Below, one piece after another: positions 36,913 through 49,221 of a stretch of DNA of 64,000 bases (positions are counted from its first letter, which is position 1; each line of letters begins with the position of its first letter). The notes beneath the pieces were generated by a model. It was not told the origin of the DNA, ran no database searches, and saw only the letters and a program-made list of their open reading frames with translations. A program made the position numbers and the translations under genes. The DNA is from Boswellia sacra (taxonomy: Eukaryota; Streptophyta; Magnoliopsida; Sapindales; Burseraceae): the NCBI GenBank assembly GCA_013180625.2, contig SNVD02011028.1, forward strand, positions 62,001-126,000, in the 5' to 3' direction.

Positions 36913-38301
36913 TCAACAAATATTTCTTAAGTCATTATTTTCCTTCTTCAAAATAGCATTTTCTTTCTCAAATTTATCAAAATCCTTTTGTTTTAAAATG
37001 TCATTTTTAATTTTTAATAAATGTATTTGACTTTCCAAACTTTCAAAATCTTTTTGCTTTAAAATTTCATTTTCATTTTCTAAAGCTTCATTTATTTCTA
37101 CCAACTCTTCTAATTGAGATAACATGATTTTTGACTTCTTTTTGAAAGCATTAATTTTTGAATTTTGCTTATCAACTTGCACATGTAAATTTTGGAATGC
37201 TTCAAGTAATTCATCATATGAAAGTTTAGGATCATAGTTTAGAATACTTACCTCATCTTCACTTAAAGCCATGAAGCACATGTTTGCCACTTCGCAATCT
37301 TCTTCTTCGGTGGAGCTAGCTTCACTATCATCCCAATTTGTGGCTTTCATTGCTTTGGATTTCTTGTTTTGACTCTTGAAGTAAGGACAATCCATCTTTA
37401 CATGTCCCGGTTTCTTGCACTCATAGCAAATGACTTGATCATTTTTCTTATCTTGCTTTGAGCTTTGCCCTTTGTACTCCCTTCTAGAATTCTTCTTGAA
37501 TCCTTGGTTTCTTCTAATCATCCTTTTTAGCTTTCTTGTGATGAATGCAAGATCTTCATCATCTCCTTCATCGTCGGACTCATCATCTTCTTTTGTTGAA
37601 GATTTGAAAGCGATATTTTTCTTTTTCTTGAAATCTTCTTCATTCTCCTTCAAGGTGATTTCATGAGTCATGAGAGAACCCATAAGTTCTTCTAATGGTA
37701 GTTTGGTGAGGTCCTTTGCTTCTTGAATTGCCGTCACCTTTGGCTCCCAAGATTTTGGTAGACACCTAAGAATCTTTCTCACCATTTCAACATTAGAGTA
37801 AGATTTACCAAGAGATTTCAAACTATTAATAATATCCGTAAATCTAGTAAACATTTCAGAAATTGATTCATCCGATTTCATCTTAAAAAGCTCATAACTA
37901 TGAACTAGCATACTAATTTTGGATTCTTTAACTTGACTAGTTCCTTCATGAGTTACTTCAAGTGTGTGTCATATTTCTTGTGCCGTAGAACAAGTAGATA
38001 TTCTATTAAATTCATTTCTATCTAGAACACAATACAACACATTCATAGCTTTAGCATTCAAGCTCAATTTCTTTTTATCATCTTCACTAAACTCTTTAGG
38101 TTCTTTAAGCATGCATTCCCCATTTTCAATTTTGATAGGAACAAAAGGTCCTTCCAAAACAATAGACCACAAATCATAATCAAAAGATTTCAAGAAAATA
38201 CTCATTCTAGTTTTCCAATAAGAGTAATCACTTCCATTAAAAAATGGAGGTCTAGAGATAGAAAGTCCCTCAACATATGAAGTTGAATTAAAAGTTGCCA
38301 T
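36913..38301 (-). pseudogene. Copia gag, interrupted by a stop
   Basis: Homologous to the intact gag at 11414-13066. It starts with MATFNSTSYVEG at 38301. A TGA at about 37966-37968 replaces the Trp codon present in the other copy (AQEIWHT). Past the stop it continues through the gag core and a CCHC knuckle (CYECKKPGHVKMDC) that is missing from the other element. It ends by a one-base insertion near 36915. Confidence 0.88.
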
Positions 38302-38342
38302 AGCTCAAAAATCGGTTAAGATTTAAAAAAATGAGCAACCTT

Positions 38343-38354
38343 GCTCTGATACCA
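38343..38354 (-). other. Primer-binding site (initiator tRNA-Met)
   Basis: TGGTATCAGAGC on the minus strand, two bases inside the 5' LTR. Confidence 0.88.
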
Positions 38355-38356
38355 CT

Positions 38357-40162
38357 TGTTGACCCAGGTATGGCAACCCAAGAGGGGGGGTGAATTGGGT
38401 TTTTATTTATCAAAACGGATTTAGAAAACTTTTCTTGAAAGATCAAAATTAGTTCACTCTTTCTTTGAAAATAAAGGTGAAGAAGATGAAATTAGAATTT
38501 ATCAAAGATGCAATCAAAAGAATAATAATGATGAACAATCACAAGTGCAAGTAAATGTAAAGAGGAAAGGGATAGAGAGAGTGCAAACTCAATTTACGTG
38601 GTTCGGCAAACCTTGCCTACGTCCACGGGCTCCTAGCTCCACGAGCTAAGCTTTCCACTAAGTTGTAGAAATCTTTACAACTTGCTTGATGAACAACCTC
38701 ACCAAGACTTTTTCTTCCAACTCTTGATAACACCACACCAAGAGTTCTTCTTGATGAACAACCTCACCAAGGCAACTTCCTTCAACCCTTGATAACACCA
38801 CACCAAGAGTTCTTCTTGATGAACAACCTCACCAAGGCAACTTCCTTCAACCCTTGATAACACCACACCAAGAGTTCTTCTTGATGAACAACCTCACCAA
38901 GGCAACTTCCTTCAACTCTTGATAACACACAACAAGAGTTCTCTCAAGGATAACTATTATCCTTTACAATAATATCTCACTCTCACCACAATACAAGAAC
39001 AAAGATAATTTTTACAACAAAAGTATAACTCTCTTCAAAGAGTAGATAAATAATATAAAAGCTCTCTAGACTTGATATTTCTCTTGCTTTTTGCTTGATA
39101 AAATGCTTCTCTTGCACTTGTTGAATGCATGGGAGAATGGCTCCTTTTATAGGCAAATGAGATGAACTTAATCAAGTGAAGACACCAACTCCAAATTTTC
39201 TGCCCACCATAAAAACCGTAATATTTTCTTCCATTTTTGTCAATGTTCTGTTTGAAATTTGAAAATCTGAAAAACATAAGAGATTTTCACATTTGAATAA
39301 GCTTTCCAACGCATCAAGAATCAAGTCATTTTGATATCTGTAGCTCAAGATATAGCCAAAACACCATTCGGTGCTCATGTGACTTGATTTTTCTTTCTTA
39401 TATCAGTCCACCAAATTGAATGATAATTATGTCAGCCTTCCGTTTGAAATTTGAATTTCTTCAAAACATGAAAGATCTGTATATTTTAATAAGCTTTCCA
39501 AAACATTAAAAATTAAAGCATTTTGATATCTCTATCTTAAGATATGGCCAAAACACCATTCGGTGCTCATGTGAGTTAATTTTTCTTCTCTGTGTCAGTC
39601 CACCGAATTGCATGTCAATTATGTCAGCCTTCCATTTGAAATTTGAATTTCTTCAAAACATATGAAATGTGTGTCATTAAGTCCTCTTTCTAATTCCATA
39701 AGAATCAAGTCATTTTGATTTTTCTATCTCAAGATATGTCCAAAGAAGTATTCGGTGCTCATGTCAGCTGCTTCCATTTGTCTTTCAACTTGCATGATGA
39801 TTTGGACAACCTTGCACTTGAAATTTGAATTTTATTAAAACATATGAAATGTTATAAATTGAGTAAGCTTTCCAAAGGCTCAAGAATCACATCATTTGGA
39901 TATTTGTAGAGATATATATGACCAATTGATTGAACATTGCTCATGTATCACATTCCTTGAGTCAATCCTTGTTCTTAAACTTTGGTGCCTTTAACATGTA
40001 GTCTTCTCCTTAGCTTCAACACTTCATTTTAATAAGCCTCTTCTTGATTTTAAAATTATTTCAATGATCTTACTCTTGCACATAAATAAACATGTTAGTA
40101 AATCTCAATTAATCAATATGTATTGTTATCATCAAAATTATCATATAGCCTTAGGGCTAACA
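38357..40162 (-). repeat. 5' LTR of near full-length Copia element
   Basis: Partner of 31491-33296, with identical ends and a four-copy 65-bp repeat (about 38681-38943). The right edge abuts the CTTAT duplication. Confidence 0.92.
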
Positions 40163-41487
40163 CTTATGAGATCCGTGAAGTTCTTGCAAAGCTGCCTCCT
40201 TTGCCCTCCATGCCTTGTTGTATGTGATACTAACATCCATTAAGTCTTAAACATCAAACATAATATCCTTCAGATGATATATTCTCGATGTCTCAATGAA
40301 TTTGCTCTTAATATGTTTGCCAATGACATGTGCAGTTACCTATTTGTGATTTGGGTGAAGTCCGGCTCCGGAGCATGTTCGATGGTTCTTATACTTTTTC
40401 ACTTGGAAGAAATGTGAATCGGCTACATTTGTGGCACGTAAACGCCATTTATAAAATTCAGCATGACATACAACCTCAAACCTTGTTGCGTTGGAGTTCC
40501 TCACTTTGGATTGGAAGTTGCGTCTTAATGCAAAATTTGATAACTTCTCACGAAGCTCGGTTTTGCTATTAAACATCTGCCCAACTACAACCTCAATCTC
40601 ATCAACTATAAAAAACGAAGCATCATCGCCAACTACGGATGATGAATGCACAATAAGCGGCATTCACCTAAATATGTTAGCCCGACGGTTGTCATTTTCA
40701 GAGCCTAAATTAGTTTCTTCATGTATAAGATTTGCATCCATTCTTGGCTCATTATTCGACACTGGATCTTGTTGATGTCTGTATAGTGGAGGAGTAGGTG
40801 TGGAGTAAGAAGAAATGGTAAATGGCACATCCTGGTTCACGTCATTCAAGATCTCTTTTTGTTCATCATTATCAAAATGTGTACATCCTGCCCATCAACA
40901 ATAAAATCATTCAAACCTTCACCCAAATCTTCAATACGAATAGTGCAATCATCATTTTCATCATCAACATGCTCACTACCATCATTATAATCTTCATCAC
41001 CACCATCGTCATCATTAACGTCATCATTAGCATTATTAACATCAATATTTCCTAGACTCTTAAACTCTCTAATGCTATCGAGATGACGTACTAATCTCAA
41101 TGGCATCGACGGGGTCACCTCTTCTCCATTTTCACCTAACACCTCAACTGACTCATGCTCTGCATATCCTAAATATTACTCAAACTCAATGCCAACGTCA
41201 TCATTCAATTGTAGTTATGCACAAACAGGAGTGAACTCACTTAATTAGTTGCTTCCACTTGCTGAGCAAAACAAAGAGGGATAAGAAGATCTTTGTCGCT
41301 TTCGTACTGCAGCGAATCCTGACCTCTGTCTTTGCTTCTCCCTATCTTCAACTTTGACAATTAATAGTGCATATGACTGTTGGTCCTCCAAACAATATTG
41401 TATAAAAAAACAAACATCTTTGTCAGTCTCAACAGGAGTTGGCATTGGTAGAATACCCTTAAAAGCAAATTGAACCTCTAAACTCAT
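40163..41487 (-). pseudogene. MULE transposase, N-terminal half, decayed
   Basis: Begins with MSLEVQFAFKG at 41487, an N-terminal segment common to plant MULE transposases. An acidic spacer rich in Asp/Asn follows. Then comes the MuDR DNA-binding domain (VVGQMFNSKTELREKL ... FQSKVRNSNATRFEV ... CH ... WRLRA), with a C/H zinc-like arrangement near 40350-40600. The frame contains several stops (for example TAA at 40247-40249) and one missing base in a T-run near 40878. The last codons before the Copia insertion continue in frame at 31490 once one copy of CTTAT is removed. Confidence 0.82.
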
Positions 41488-41754
41488 GTTATTTTTGAGA
41501 AGATCTCAACCCATTTTAGTACTAATACAGTCAACCAACTCATTATAAGAAGCACACCTATGAATTATCAATGGTTTGGCCCTCCCACCAGTGTACAAAT
41601 AACCACTATTTTCTTGCATAATCCAAAAATCATTGTATAGAATAAATATACATAAAGTTTCCATATCCTGCATGATAAAAACATATCATATAAGGTCCGT
41701 GGACAAAAAATCATTACGAAATTGCTTAAATAGGTCACAAAAACGATAATTCTG

Positions 41755-41945
41755 CCCAAACACTCGACATATCTCGATGGAATACGCTCGACGCTAGACA
41801 CTCGACACACAAACTCGACACAATACACATCCAACAATCGACACATTCAACACTCCACTCGACGCACTAACTCGACACTCGACCGTAGACTCGACATAAT
41901 CCCTCGACACTCGACATGACCCCTCGACATGTCGAGAGTCAGTCT
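41755..41945. repeat. Irregular CTCGACA repeat cluster
   Basis: About 13 occurrences of (A/C)CTCGAC(A/G) in 190 bp at irregular 7-20 bp spacing, finishing in the palindrome CTCGACATGTCGAG. It lies upstream of the MULE transposase start, where subterminal binding sites or promoter elements would be expected. Confidence 0.85.
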
Positions 41946-42757
41946 TATATATCTGACACATTGAGCGATTCCGCTCAACAAATCTTGTCTTCTTCCCCGT
42001 CGACTACAATACGAGATTTTCTCAACGATTTGTAATTTTCAGCAAATTTTGACAAAAACTGCGCTATCTATAAGCTTAGTTCACATATATATCCCTATTT
42101 TAAGCTACATAATATGGTTGCTAGCTACCAAAACAAGAAATAATGAAAATATTAAAACCTACTTCAACATTCTTGTGCCATTTAGAGAGAGATTACGGAG
42201 AGTTTATCTTACCTTGTTGCTTCAACTCTAAGATTAAACAATGAGATGAAATGAAGCAAATGTGTTGAAGAGTGTTTCGGACAATGGAGGAAGAAGTGAC
42301 GATGCTTCTTTCTTCATTCTTTTCAACAATGAATTACTAAGGGCATTTTAGTTATTTAACGAAGAAAGTGTCTATACAATCAAAATTTTTAAGGACAAGT
42401 CTTTATTTCACTAAAGACCCCTAATTTTATCTATTTTTTCAATTTTTCTTATTTTCTTTTCTTGATTTGCGAATATACATGCTCATTTCTTTGCATTTAC
42501 AAAAAAAAAAAAAATCTCAATTAAACAAGTGTCTTAACGTCTTATAGATGGGCATTATGTCACATATTTATCATCATATTATGAGTTGGCTGGTCCAACA
42601 AGCTTGACCGCGATAGCAATTGTAATTACATCGACGATTCTTTCCGTAGGAAAAAAATTATGATTAAGCTATCAATGGTAGCTGTTAATTCAAATTATTT
42701 AAATGATACACCATATCTGCTTTGTTATAATGTTGACAGGTCATAATGACATAGAAA
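41946..42757. other. Probable outer part of the MULE and flank
   Basis: AT-rich with no ORF of note. A MULE terminal inverted repeat should lie here or just beyond, but no matching partner was found left of 30214. Confidence 0.35.
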
Positions 42758-42759
42758 AT

Positions 42760-43375
42760 ATGATGAGTAATTAACATGGAGACCCCCATGACTTGGGCTA
42801 AGTAGCACTCTCTGTCCAAGATATGTTTGAAGTAACATAAAGATTCCCAATTCAGAACTGCCGTTTGAGAGCCATAAATGGTATGAGGATCATTTTGTCC
42901 TTTCAATCCTCTTGTATTAAAATAGTGAAAAGATATTGTCCTAGTCTTTTGATATTTTATCACATGGCACATGAAAAATTAATTAAATAAATAAATTTAA
43001 ATTTATTATAATAAAAATAAAAAAATTTAATTTCACAAATCTTAAATTGACTCACACTGGCATCTCTCTTCAGAACCCAAGCCATATTTCAAAGATTAGT
43101 TGATTTAAGTTTTTGTGAAATTAAAGTTTTTTTATTATAATAATTTTATATCTATTTATTTAATTAATTTTTCATGTTGTATGATAAAATATCAAGAGTC
43201 CAAGACAAGATTTTTTTCAATATTTTAATATAAGAGGACTGAAAGGTCAAAATGTACATTGTTTATGGCTCTCAAACAGTAGTCTTGGATTGGGGGTCTT
43301 TATGTTACTTCACCAAATCTTGGATGGAGAGTGTTTCTTCGTCCAAACCATATGTGTATTTATGTGAATTACTAC
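42760..43375. repeat. Long inverted repeat (foldback/MITE-like), arms about 270 bp
   Basis: The left arm (about 42760-43045) and right arm (about 43105-43375) are reverse complements over most of their length, for example GAAGTAACATAAAGA and TTTGAGAGCCATAAA, with a loop of about 60 bp. Divergence between arms looks like 15-25 percent. There is no coding capacity. Such a transcript would fold into a long hairpin. Confidence 0.85.
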
Positions 43376-44290
43376 ATAATCTACCCTATCCGTCTTTACT
43401 AACAAAGCCGTTGATCGTTTCCTAAATCTTGAAACTCACTTAATTAGAATAACTCAACAAGGAATCAAAATAATAATATTTCATTCGGAGGATGAAAATA
43501 AAAATCTATTTGGATTTAATTAGATATATGAACGATATCAATTGTATATTAAGCGTTGATATTTTTATTAGAAGAACTACTGTATGAAACTTTCGCGGAA
43601 CTCTCTCTAAAAAGAGAAGTAAAATACTTAGATGCTGGGAGTGTTGATTAGTTAATCGCAAACCAGGCCAAATCCTTACTGTTAAATTGTTCTTCAGTAA
43701 GGATTTTATAAAAAAAAAATTTCCACATATATGCGTTGATGAAACGGAACAAAAAATGTGGAAAAAAAACTCCGCGATGGTGTATAAGGGTGAAAAGTGC
43801 GTGTGAATCTGAGGATTAAAATTAATGATATAATATATTGACTTTAAAAGCAATTAATTTTATTTATGTTATAATGTCCTTATATATATTTTATGGATAT
43901 TTTAATAAATTTTTTGTTAGGAGTACTTACATAACCTTGCTTTTGTTCTCTTGCAAAAGAATTGAAAATTTTAAGTTTTACATGCTCACAAATCAACTTG
44001 TATAAACCCCATCCTATGCAATTTGAGAATAAAAGAAATTTATTTATATTATTTTTTAAGAGTTGAATTACGATAATAATATGCGAGGTCTCCCTTTTGG
44101 CTTTTGCTTTTGAACGAGTGGCTTGTTTCCACGCGTGAAATGATATAGATACGACGTTAGTATAAGATTCCTTAAGTCAACTTTTGAGTCAAATGATCGA
44201 TTCTGATCCAATATTAATAATTACTTAATGAAATCATGAAATTTTCAATTACATATAACGTTCCCAACATTATTAATTGTAACAAAGTTG
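43376..44290. other. 3' flank of the neprosin-like gene
   Basis: AT-rich sequence downstream of the minus-strand gene. No gene was recognised. Confidence 0.5.
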
Positions 44291-47054
44291 TCAATCACCA
44301 CATCTCCCTCCAGGTCCTCCAAAGGTAAAGATTTGTCCAACCTTTCCACCTTGATCACCAAAATATTTTGCATCGTAACACTGAGTATTATCGGCAAACT
44401 TCTGCGGATCCTCGATTTTCTCCACAATGCCGTCAATATTTACGCCTCCAAGGTTTGCAAAAAAACTACATTGGTTGACATCATTGTTTGGGAAATTACC
44501 CCTACCCATTGGTGGACTGACCCCATCTGGAGAATTAAATGTCCATCCAGCGAATTGAAGCAAAAGTGCTCCATCATCAAACTGAGTAAAAATCTCCTTA
44601 GGCCAATAACCTATTCTTTCTGTATTTTTTGTGACCAGCCACCAATTACCTGTATCTTTATCCTGTTCCAAAGATATGAAATATTACATAACTTAATTAA
44701 TGATACATAACTTAATTTCAACTCCCCTTTATTTATCACCTCATAATGCCAAATATTCACTTCTATTACTAATTAAATTTGTTAGTGCACTCAGTTTGTT
44801 AATTTATTCCATCTTAATTCTTGTTCGTCTTAACAAACATGAATTCATTTTTCTTTTGTCTAATTAATTCAGGGAAGAAGTGATCATCGCTTCTTTCATT
44901 AGATTCTAAAATTTAGTTCACTACTTAATTTCTACAAATATGTATATGGTAGTAAGAAATATTTACCCGAAATACGAAAATATTAATCACCAAACGGTGT
45001 GCAGGGTCGTAAACGTCTAAAGTTTGACCAAGGTGAATGTAAGGATGCACTTGTACAAAACCTGGACACATAACGTTGTAACAACCTGTTTTTTTAGACC
45101 CATCAGCCTTCAAGACGGAAAATTGAAGAGTTAGATTTAGTGATTTATTATATATAGAAGATATAGGAAAAGAAGTTATTGTTTCTTACTGTCCAATATC
45201 CAGTCAGTCTCGTTTGGTTGTCACCATAGATACGAGGGTGCACCTAAGATTAATATTACATTACAAACTCATGATGAAATAATTATATGCTCGCTAATAT
45301 GTAAAGGGAAAAGAAAACTTATCAAAACAAAACAAATTGAGTATCGTTTTCATGATATATATACATAGATAATTGGGATGAAAATTTTAATTGCCAAATT
45401 TATCTAAAATCGAAAATTATAACAAAATTTAGGGATTTCAAATTATTACAAGAAGGAAAGTTTGATTCAGTGATAACACTATATTGAAGTTGCTAATAAG
45501 CTTACCGCCCATCCAACTTGTAATATGTTAAGATCAGGTCCAGAGACTGAACCATCCTCAAGCCAGATTTGAGCAGCACTGATTTGATCCATTTCAACAT
45601 GAGGCGGATTATCTAAGCCAATCATTGCCCTTGCTCCAAAAAATTTCGTGTAAAGCCTTGGCCTAACCAATGCAAACTATGTAGAACAAATCAAACTCAC
45701 AGTTAGTTGTTACAGGAAAAAAAAATTACAAAAGTTTTAAGAATCAAGAATGTTCATAAAGACAAACCATAATGTAATGGCTAAAACCATCCTTGTAAGC
45801 AAACCAAAATGTAAGAGAATATTCAAGTTTAATAAGTATAATTTATGCTTCATACAGTCAGTTGCATGTAAACAGAATTTTTCTTTTCATATAAAATAAT
45901 CTACACATGTATGTCATTAAGTTTTCTTTTAATTTATTTTACAACTTGTAAATTTAATGTTGCAATCGGCCAGACCTTGAATTTAATGTATTTGTTTTCA
46001 TAAAATAATCTACACATGTAAACAGTCAGTTACATTTCATGTATGTCATTTAATAATCTACACATGTATTTTGAAAGATTCATGAACTAAACAACAAAAA
46101 ACCCTTCTACCCTTCTATTTCAATGTATTTTAATTTAATGAATTGACAGCCGCGGATACAGTGCGCCAGACCTTGAATTGATCGTAGTATATATCAACCT
46201 GTTAGTTATTCCCATTTCACTTACTTTTTTTGTCGAAGTAGAATTATATGAAAAGTGGAATTAAAAAAATATTGTTTAGGTTAAATTTGTTTGTTACTTT
46301 CCAACCCTAAACCTGGAAATTACAATTGTTCATTCTATTAAAATATCACGACTAGAGCGTAACTTACATGCTTGCCGGGGTATTCATCTTTAAGTGGACG
46401 AATATTATTACTTCTCGGATGGAGTTCTGGGAGAAAATCTGTGTCTTTTTGGTTAACTTTTGGCCTATGGATAGGTACCATTCCCTCTGGACAACCTTTA
46501 CGATGGGACTCAGGTTTAGAATATTTGTTGAATGATAATTCGTCATTCTGCTCGAATTTTGGAATGAAACTTGGAGCCATCTGCAAAATGTACATATATA
46601 ATTAGACTCTCGAATTAAGAAATGACTATTGCCCCGATTAGAATTGCACCTTGACCGAAGGAAATTTGACAAATTTTGATAATAAAATGTTGCAATCCTA
46701 GTACGAAATTGGCTGTTTACACGAAAAACAAAGGGAACAAATAAAAAAATTGTTGAACTGTATATATATGAAATACCTGAATCTTGTGATTCTTTAATAG
46801 GACATTAGCAAAAGCAGGTTGTTTGTATATATCCACGCAGTCATATTCATCAGCGTTGGATCTCGGCTGCAAATATATTGATAAGAACAATTGACTTTGA
46901 TGCCCTAATTTCATAATTCCTGCAAATTATTTAATCTAGCAATGGTATATGCATGTATAATACATACCTCGATTGAATATATTTTGGGTCTACCTTCAAT
47001 TCCATGGCAAATAATTAAACCAAGAAAGAGAGCTATTGCTATGAATTTTGACAT
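44291..47054 (-). CDS. Neprosin-domain (DUF239) secreted protein, seven exons
   Basis: Seven coding exons join in phase 0 with GT-AG introns: 47054-46968, 46866-46777, 46580-46368, 45676-45506, 45243-45190, 45107-44967 and 44662-44291, giving about 375 aa. Residues 1-21 form a signal peptide (MSKFIAIALFLGLIICHG). The activation-peptide domain follows (YDCVDIYKQPAF ... LLKNHKIQ ... CPEGMVPI). The neprosin domain covers the rest (QIWLEDG ... VHPRIYGDNQTRL ... TGCYNVMCPGFVQV ... NWWLVTKNTERIGYWP). Neprosin of Nepenthes is a secreted glutamic prolyl endopeptidase; most plant relatives are uncharacterised. Two positions usually glutamate in relatives (IEAGW and WGGEV) read ILQVGW and FAGWTF here. 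No frameshift or internal stop was seen. Confidence 0.88.
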
Positions 47055-47115
47055 CCTATACTCTAAACCGGATTCGGTGAAGACTCTTAGTCATCTCTCC
47101 CTCTTCACTAAGCAA

Positions 47116-47124
47116 TATTTATAG
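47116..47124 (-). promoter_or_regulatory. TATA box of the neprosin-like gene
   Basis: CTATAAATA on the minus strand, about 62 bases upstream of the start ATG at 47054, a typical distance for a short 5' leader. Confidence 0.6.
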
Positions 47125-47151
47125 AAAAGTCAATGAATGAGTTAGGTCATC

Positions 47152-47410
47152 CAGTGGCTTGGTAGTAGTAACAGTTATAATTAAGTCAATGAATCTTTCT
47201 AACAAGGAAACAATTATATATCATTGAGCCAGCTTTGGTAGCATTTAATTAAAATTAAATGCTCTACCATATCTGCTATGCAGTGGCTTGATAGTGGTAA
47301 CAAATATAATTAGGTTAATGATTCTTTCAAACAAGGAAAAAAATTATATATAATTGAGCCAGCTTTGGTAACATTTAATTAAAATTAAATGCTCTACCGT
47401 ATCTGCTATG
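47152..47410. repeat. Two tandem ~129-bp repeats upstream of the neprosin-like gene
   Basis: 47152-47280 and 47281-47410 both begin CAGTGGCTTG and end ATCTGCTATG, with about 90 percent identity by eye. Each contains the near-palindrome ATTTAATTAAAATTAAAT. They lie just upstream of the TATA box, so any regulatory site in them is doubled. Confidence 0.88.
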
Positions 47411-48478
47411 TTATTATCTAGCAGATAATGTCAACATCAAACGTTGGCGCCATTAATTAATTAAAAAATTAAGCCACTTGTAATTTTATTCTTGATGAGC
47501 GATATGGTGTAGCAAGCTTTTATTAAGCTGAAATTGTGTGGAAAAAAAAAATTTATGTATGTCCTGTAATTTAATCGTTTTTATTGTACCAATGCCTCAT
47601 ATAACGATATCAATTATTGTTAAAGATACAAATGTAGATAATATATGAATTATCAGTTGAAATTAACTAGTATTTTTATGAAAAGTTACTATTCAAAACT
47701 AATATAAAAGGAATAATATAAAAACATTAATTGTAATCATCAAATTATATTTCAAAGTAAATAAATATAATTTTTACTAGCCCATCCAAGACAATTTTTT
47801 TCTTTATGCCCCTAAAAAAAACCTAGGCATATGCAAAGTGTTCTACCGGAAACTAGATCAATATTCTGAAATCAAATTGTTCTACATCCTCATATATTCT
47901 GGAAAATAATACTTGTCCTGCCATGGCACCTCGAAGGGTCTGATTGTATATTCAAAATCGTCATTTAATTCAATTTTGTAACATTCTCAATGTTTTTGAG
48001 CCTCTTGATTTGTTTGTAAGTTCAGAATCTTTCTTTCTTTACTCGACATAAAGCATGTTCTATTATATTTCCACCGGAATTTATTACATCTCTCATCTTA
48101 TTGCCAAATGCAAAATTGCAGCTCAAGGGCAAGTGGGTAGAAACTGCTTAAATGATTGCGGCTCAAGATCACATCATAGAGTCAGACAAGTAAGCTTGAT
48201 AAGTTCATATACTAACAGAGAAAATGATAGTTGAAGACAGTGGCACTGGTTATGCGTGGTTTTTGTCACTAAATCCACTTTGTTATTCAGATTAGTCATG
48301 AAGTTCTTAAGCACTTCCTGTATGCTGCTGCCACTCTATGTTAATCTGGTAAACAATGGAATCAATCTTATCAATAAATCTAATGGTGATAAGACTTTCT
48401 TTGGTTAAGGTCTCCACATCCCTTACCATCACCCTGGGCGGGGCTGGACCGGGCCCACGGTGAACTTAACCCGGGGTA
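47411..48478. other. Intergenic sequence
   Basis: No supported gene. A GC-rich patch (48430-48475) precedes the Copia insertion site. Confidence 0.5.
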
Positions 48479-48483
48479 TATAT

Positions 48484-49055
48484 TGTTGGAGTATTGGCTC
48501 TTTAGCCAATGCTATAAGCAATGTGAGGGATCCCACATTGCTCAAATAGAAATACTTGGGACTCCTTTGGGCTTATAAAAGAAGCCAAGTAGGAGAGTTA
48601 TAAGTGTACCAAGAGAAATATCCTCCACCCCCTAAAGTTGTAAGGTCTCACATATAAGACCTCATAGTTTAAGGGCCTTTCCGTAAGGACCTTAAAGTTT
48701 GTAATATTTGTTTTTTCCCCTTTTGATTTTGGGTATTTGTAGTATTACCCAATTGTTTGGGTAATTATAGTTTGACCCAACTATTTGGGTAATTGCAGTT
48801 TGGCCCAATAGTTGTGGAATTTGTATTGTAGCCCAAAAATTTGTAATTCTCTTTGAAGATAGTGGAAAGTTTCTTCAGCGGCGCCCGAGGACGTAGGTAC
48901 TAATACCGAACCTCGTTAAATCCTGGTGTGTTTTCTATTTCTGCATTGTGGTTGATTTGTTGCCTCTTTTGTTGCTATTATATTCAAATCTGGCATAGTT
49001 GTGGTTGTGCATTTTGGGTTATTCTGTTGGTTATCGCTTCCGCTTGTGCATAACA
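48484..49055 (+). repeat. 5' LTR of Tork-like Copia
   Basis: Starts TGTTGGAGTATTGGCTC and ends GCATAACA. It contains a TATA-like CTTATAAAAG (48570-48579), a small hairpin TTGGCT/AGCCAA (48494-48509), and two or three repeats of the phrase TTTGGGTAATT with CCCAA (about 48740-48810). Confidence 0.94.
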
Positions 49056-49057
49056 AT

Positions 49058-49069
49058 TGGTATCAGAGC
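49058..49069 (+). other. Primer-binding site (initiator tRNA-Met)
   Basis: TGGTATCAGAGC two bases after the 5' LTR. Confidence 0.9.
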
Positions 49070-49221
49070 CGAAGGTTTTGGGTAGTTAGTGGCTATTTCA
49101 TTGAAGCACTTACTACTGTTCTGGGCTGTTGATTTTGGATTGCTAGTTATTGAATATAATAGTTTGTTTGGAGCTTGGTTATTGGTGATTTGTGTATCGA
49201 GCTTATTTGTGAGAGGTAGTA

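Larger units (their letters stand above)
31491..40162 (-). mobile_element. Sirevirus-like Copia element, near full length
   Basis: LTRs of 1806 bp at both ends, an exact CTTAT target duplication (31486-31490 and 40163-40167), a tRNA-Met primer-binding site, and all Copia domains in the order gag, protease, integrase, RT, RNase H on the minus strand. The polyprotein is broken by two TGG-to-stop changes and three single-base indels, so it is not autonomous as read. Large LTRs and several GGGGGAG purine modules near the 3' LTR fit the Sirevirus/Maximus lineage. It landed inside the MULE transposase gene. Confidence 0.93.

Noticed and set aside
40822..41055. Ile-rich ORF on the plus strand
   Set aside because: Antisense shadow of the Asp/Asn-rich spacer of the MULE transposase.
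30214..42560. Terminal inverted repeats of the decayed MULE
   Set aside because: No matching pair could be found by eye on the two sides, so the outer borders are not called.
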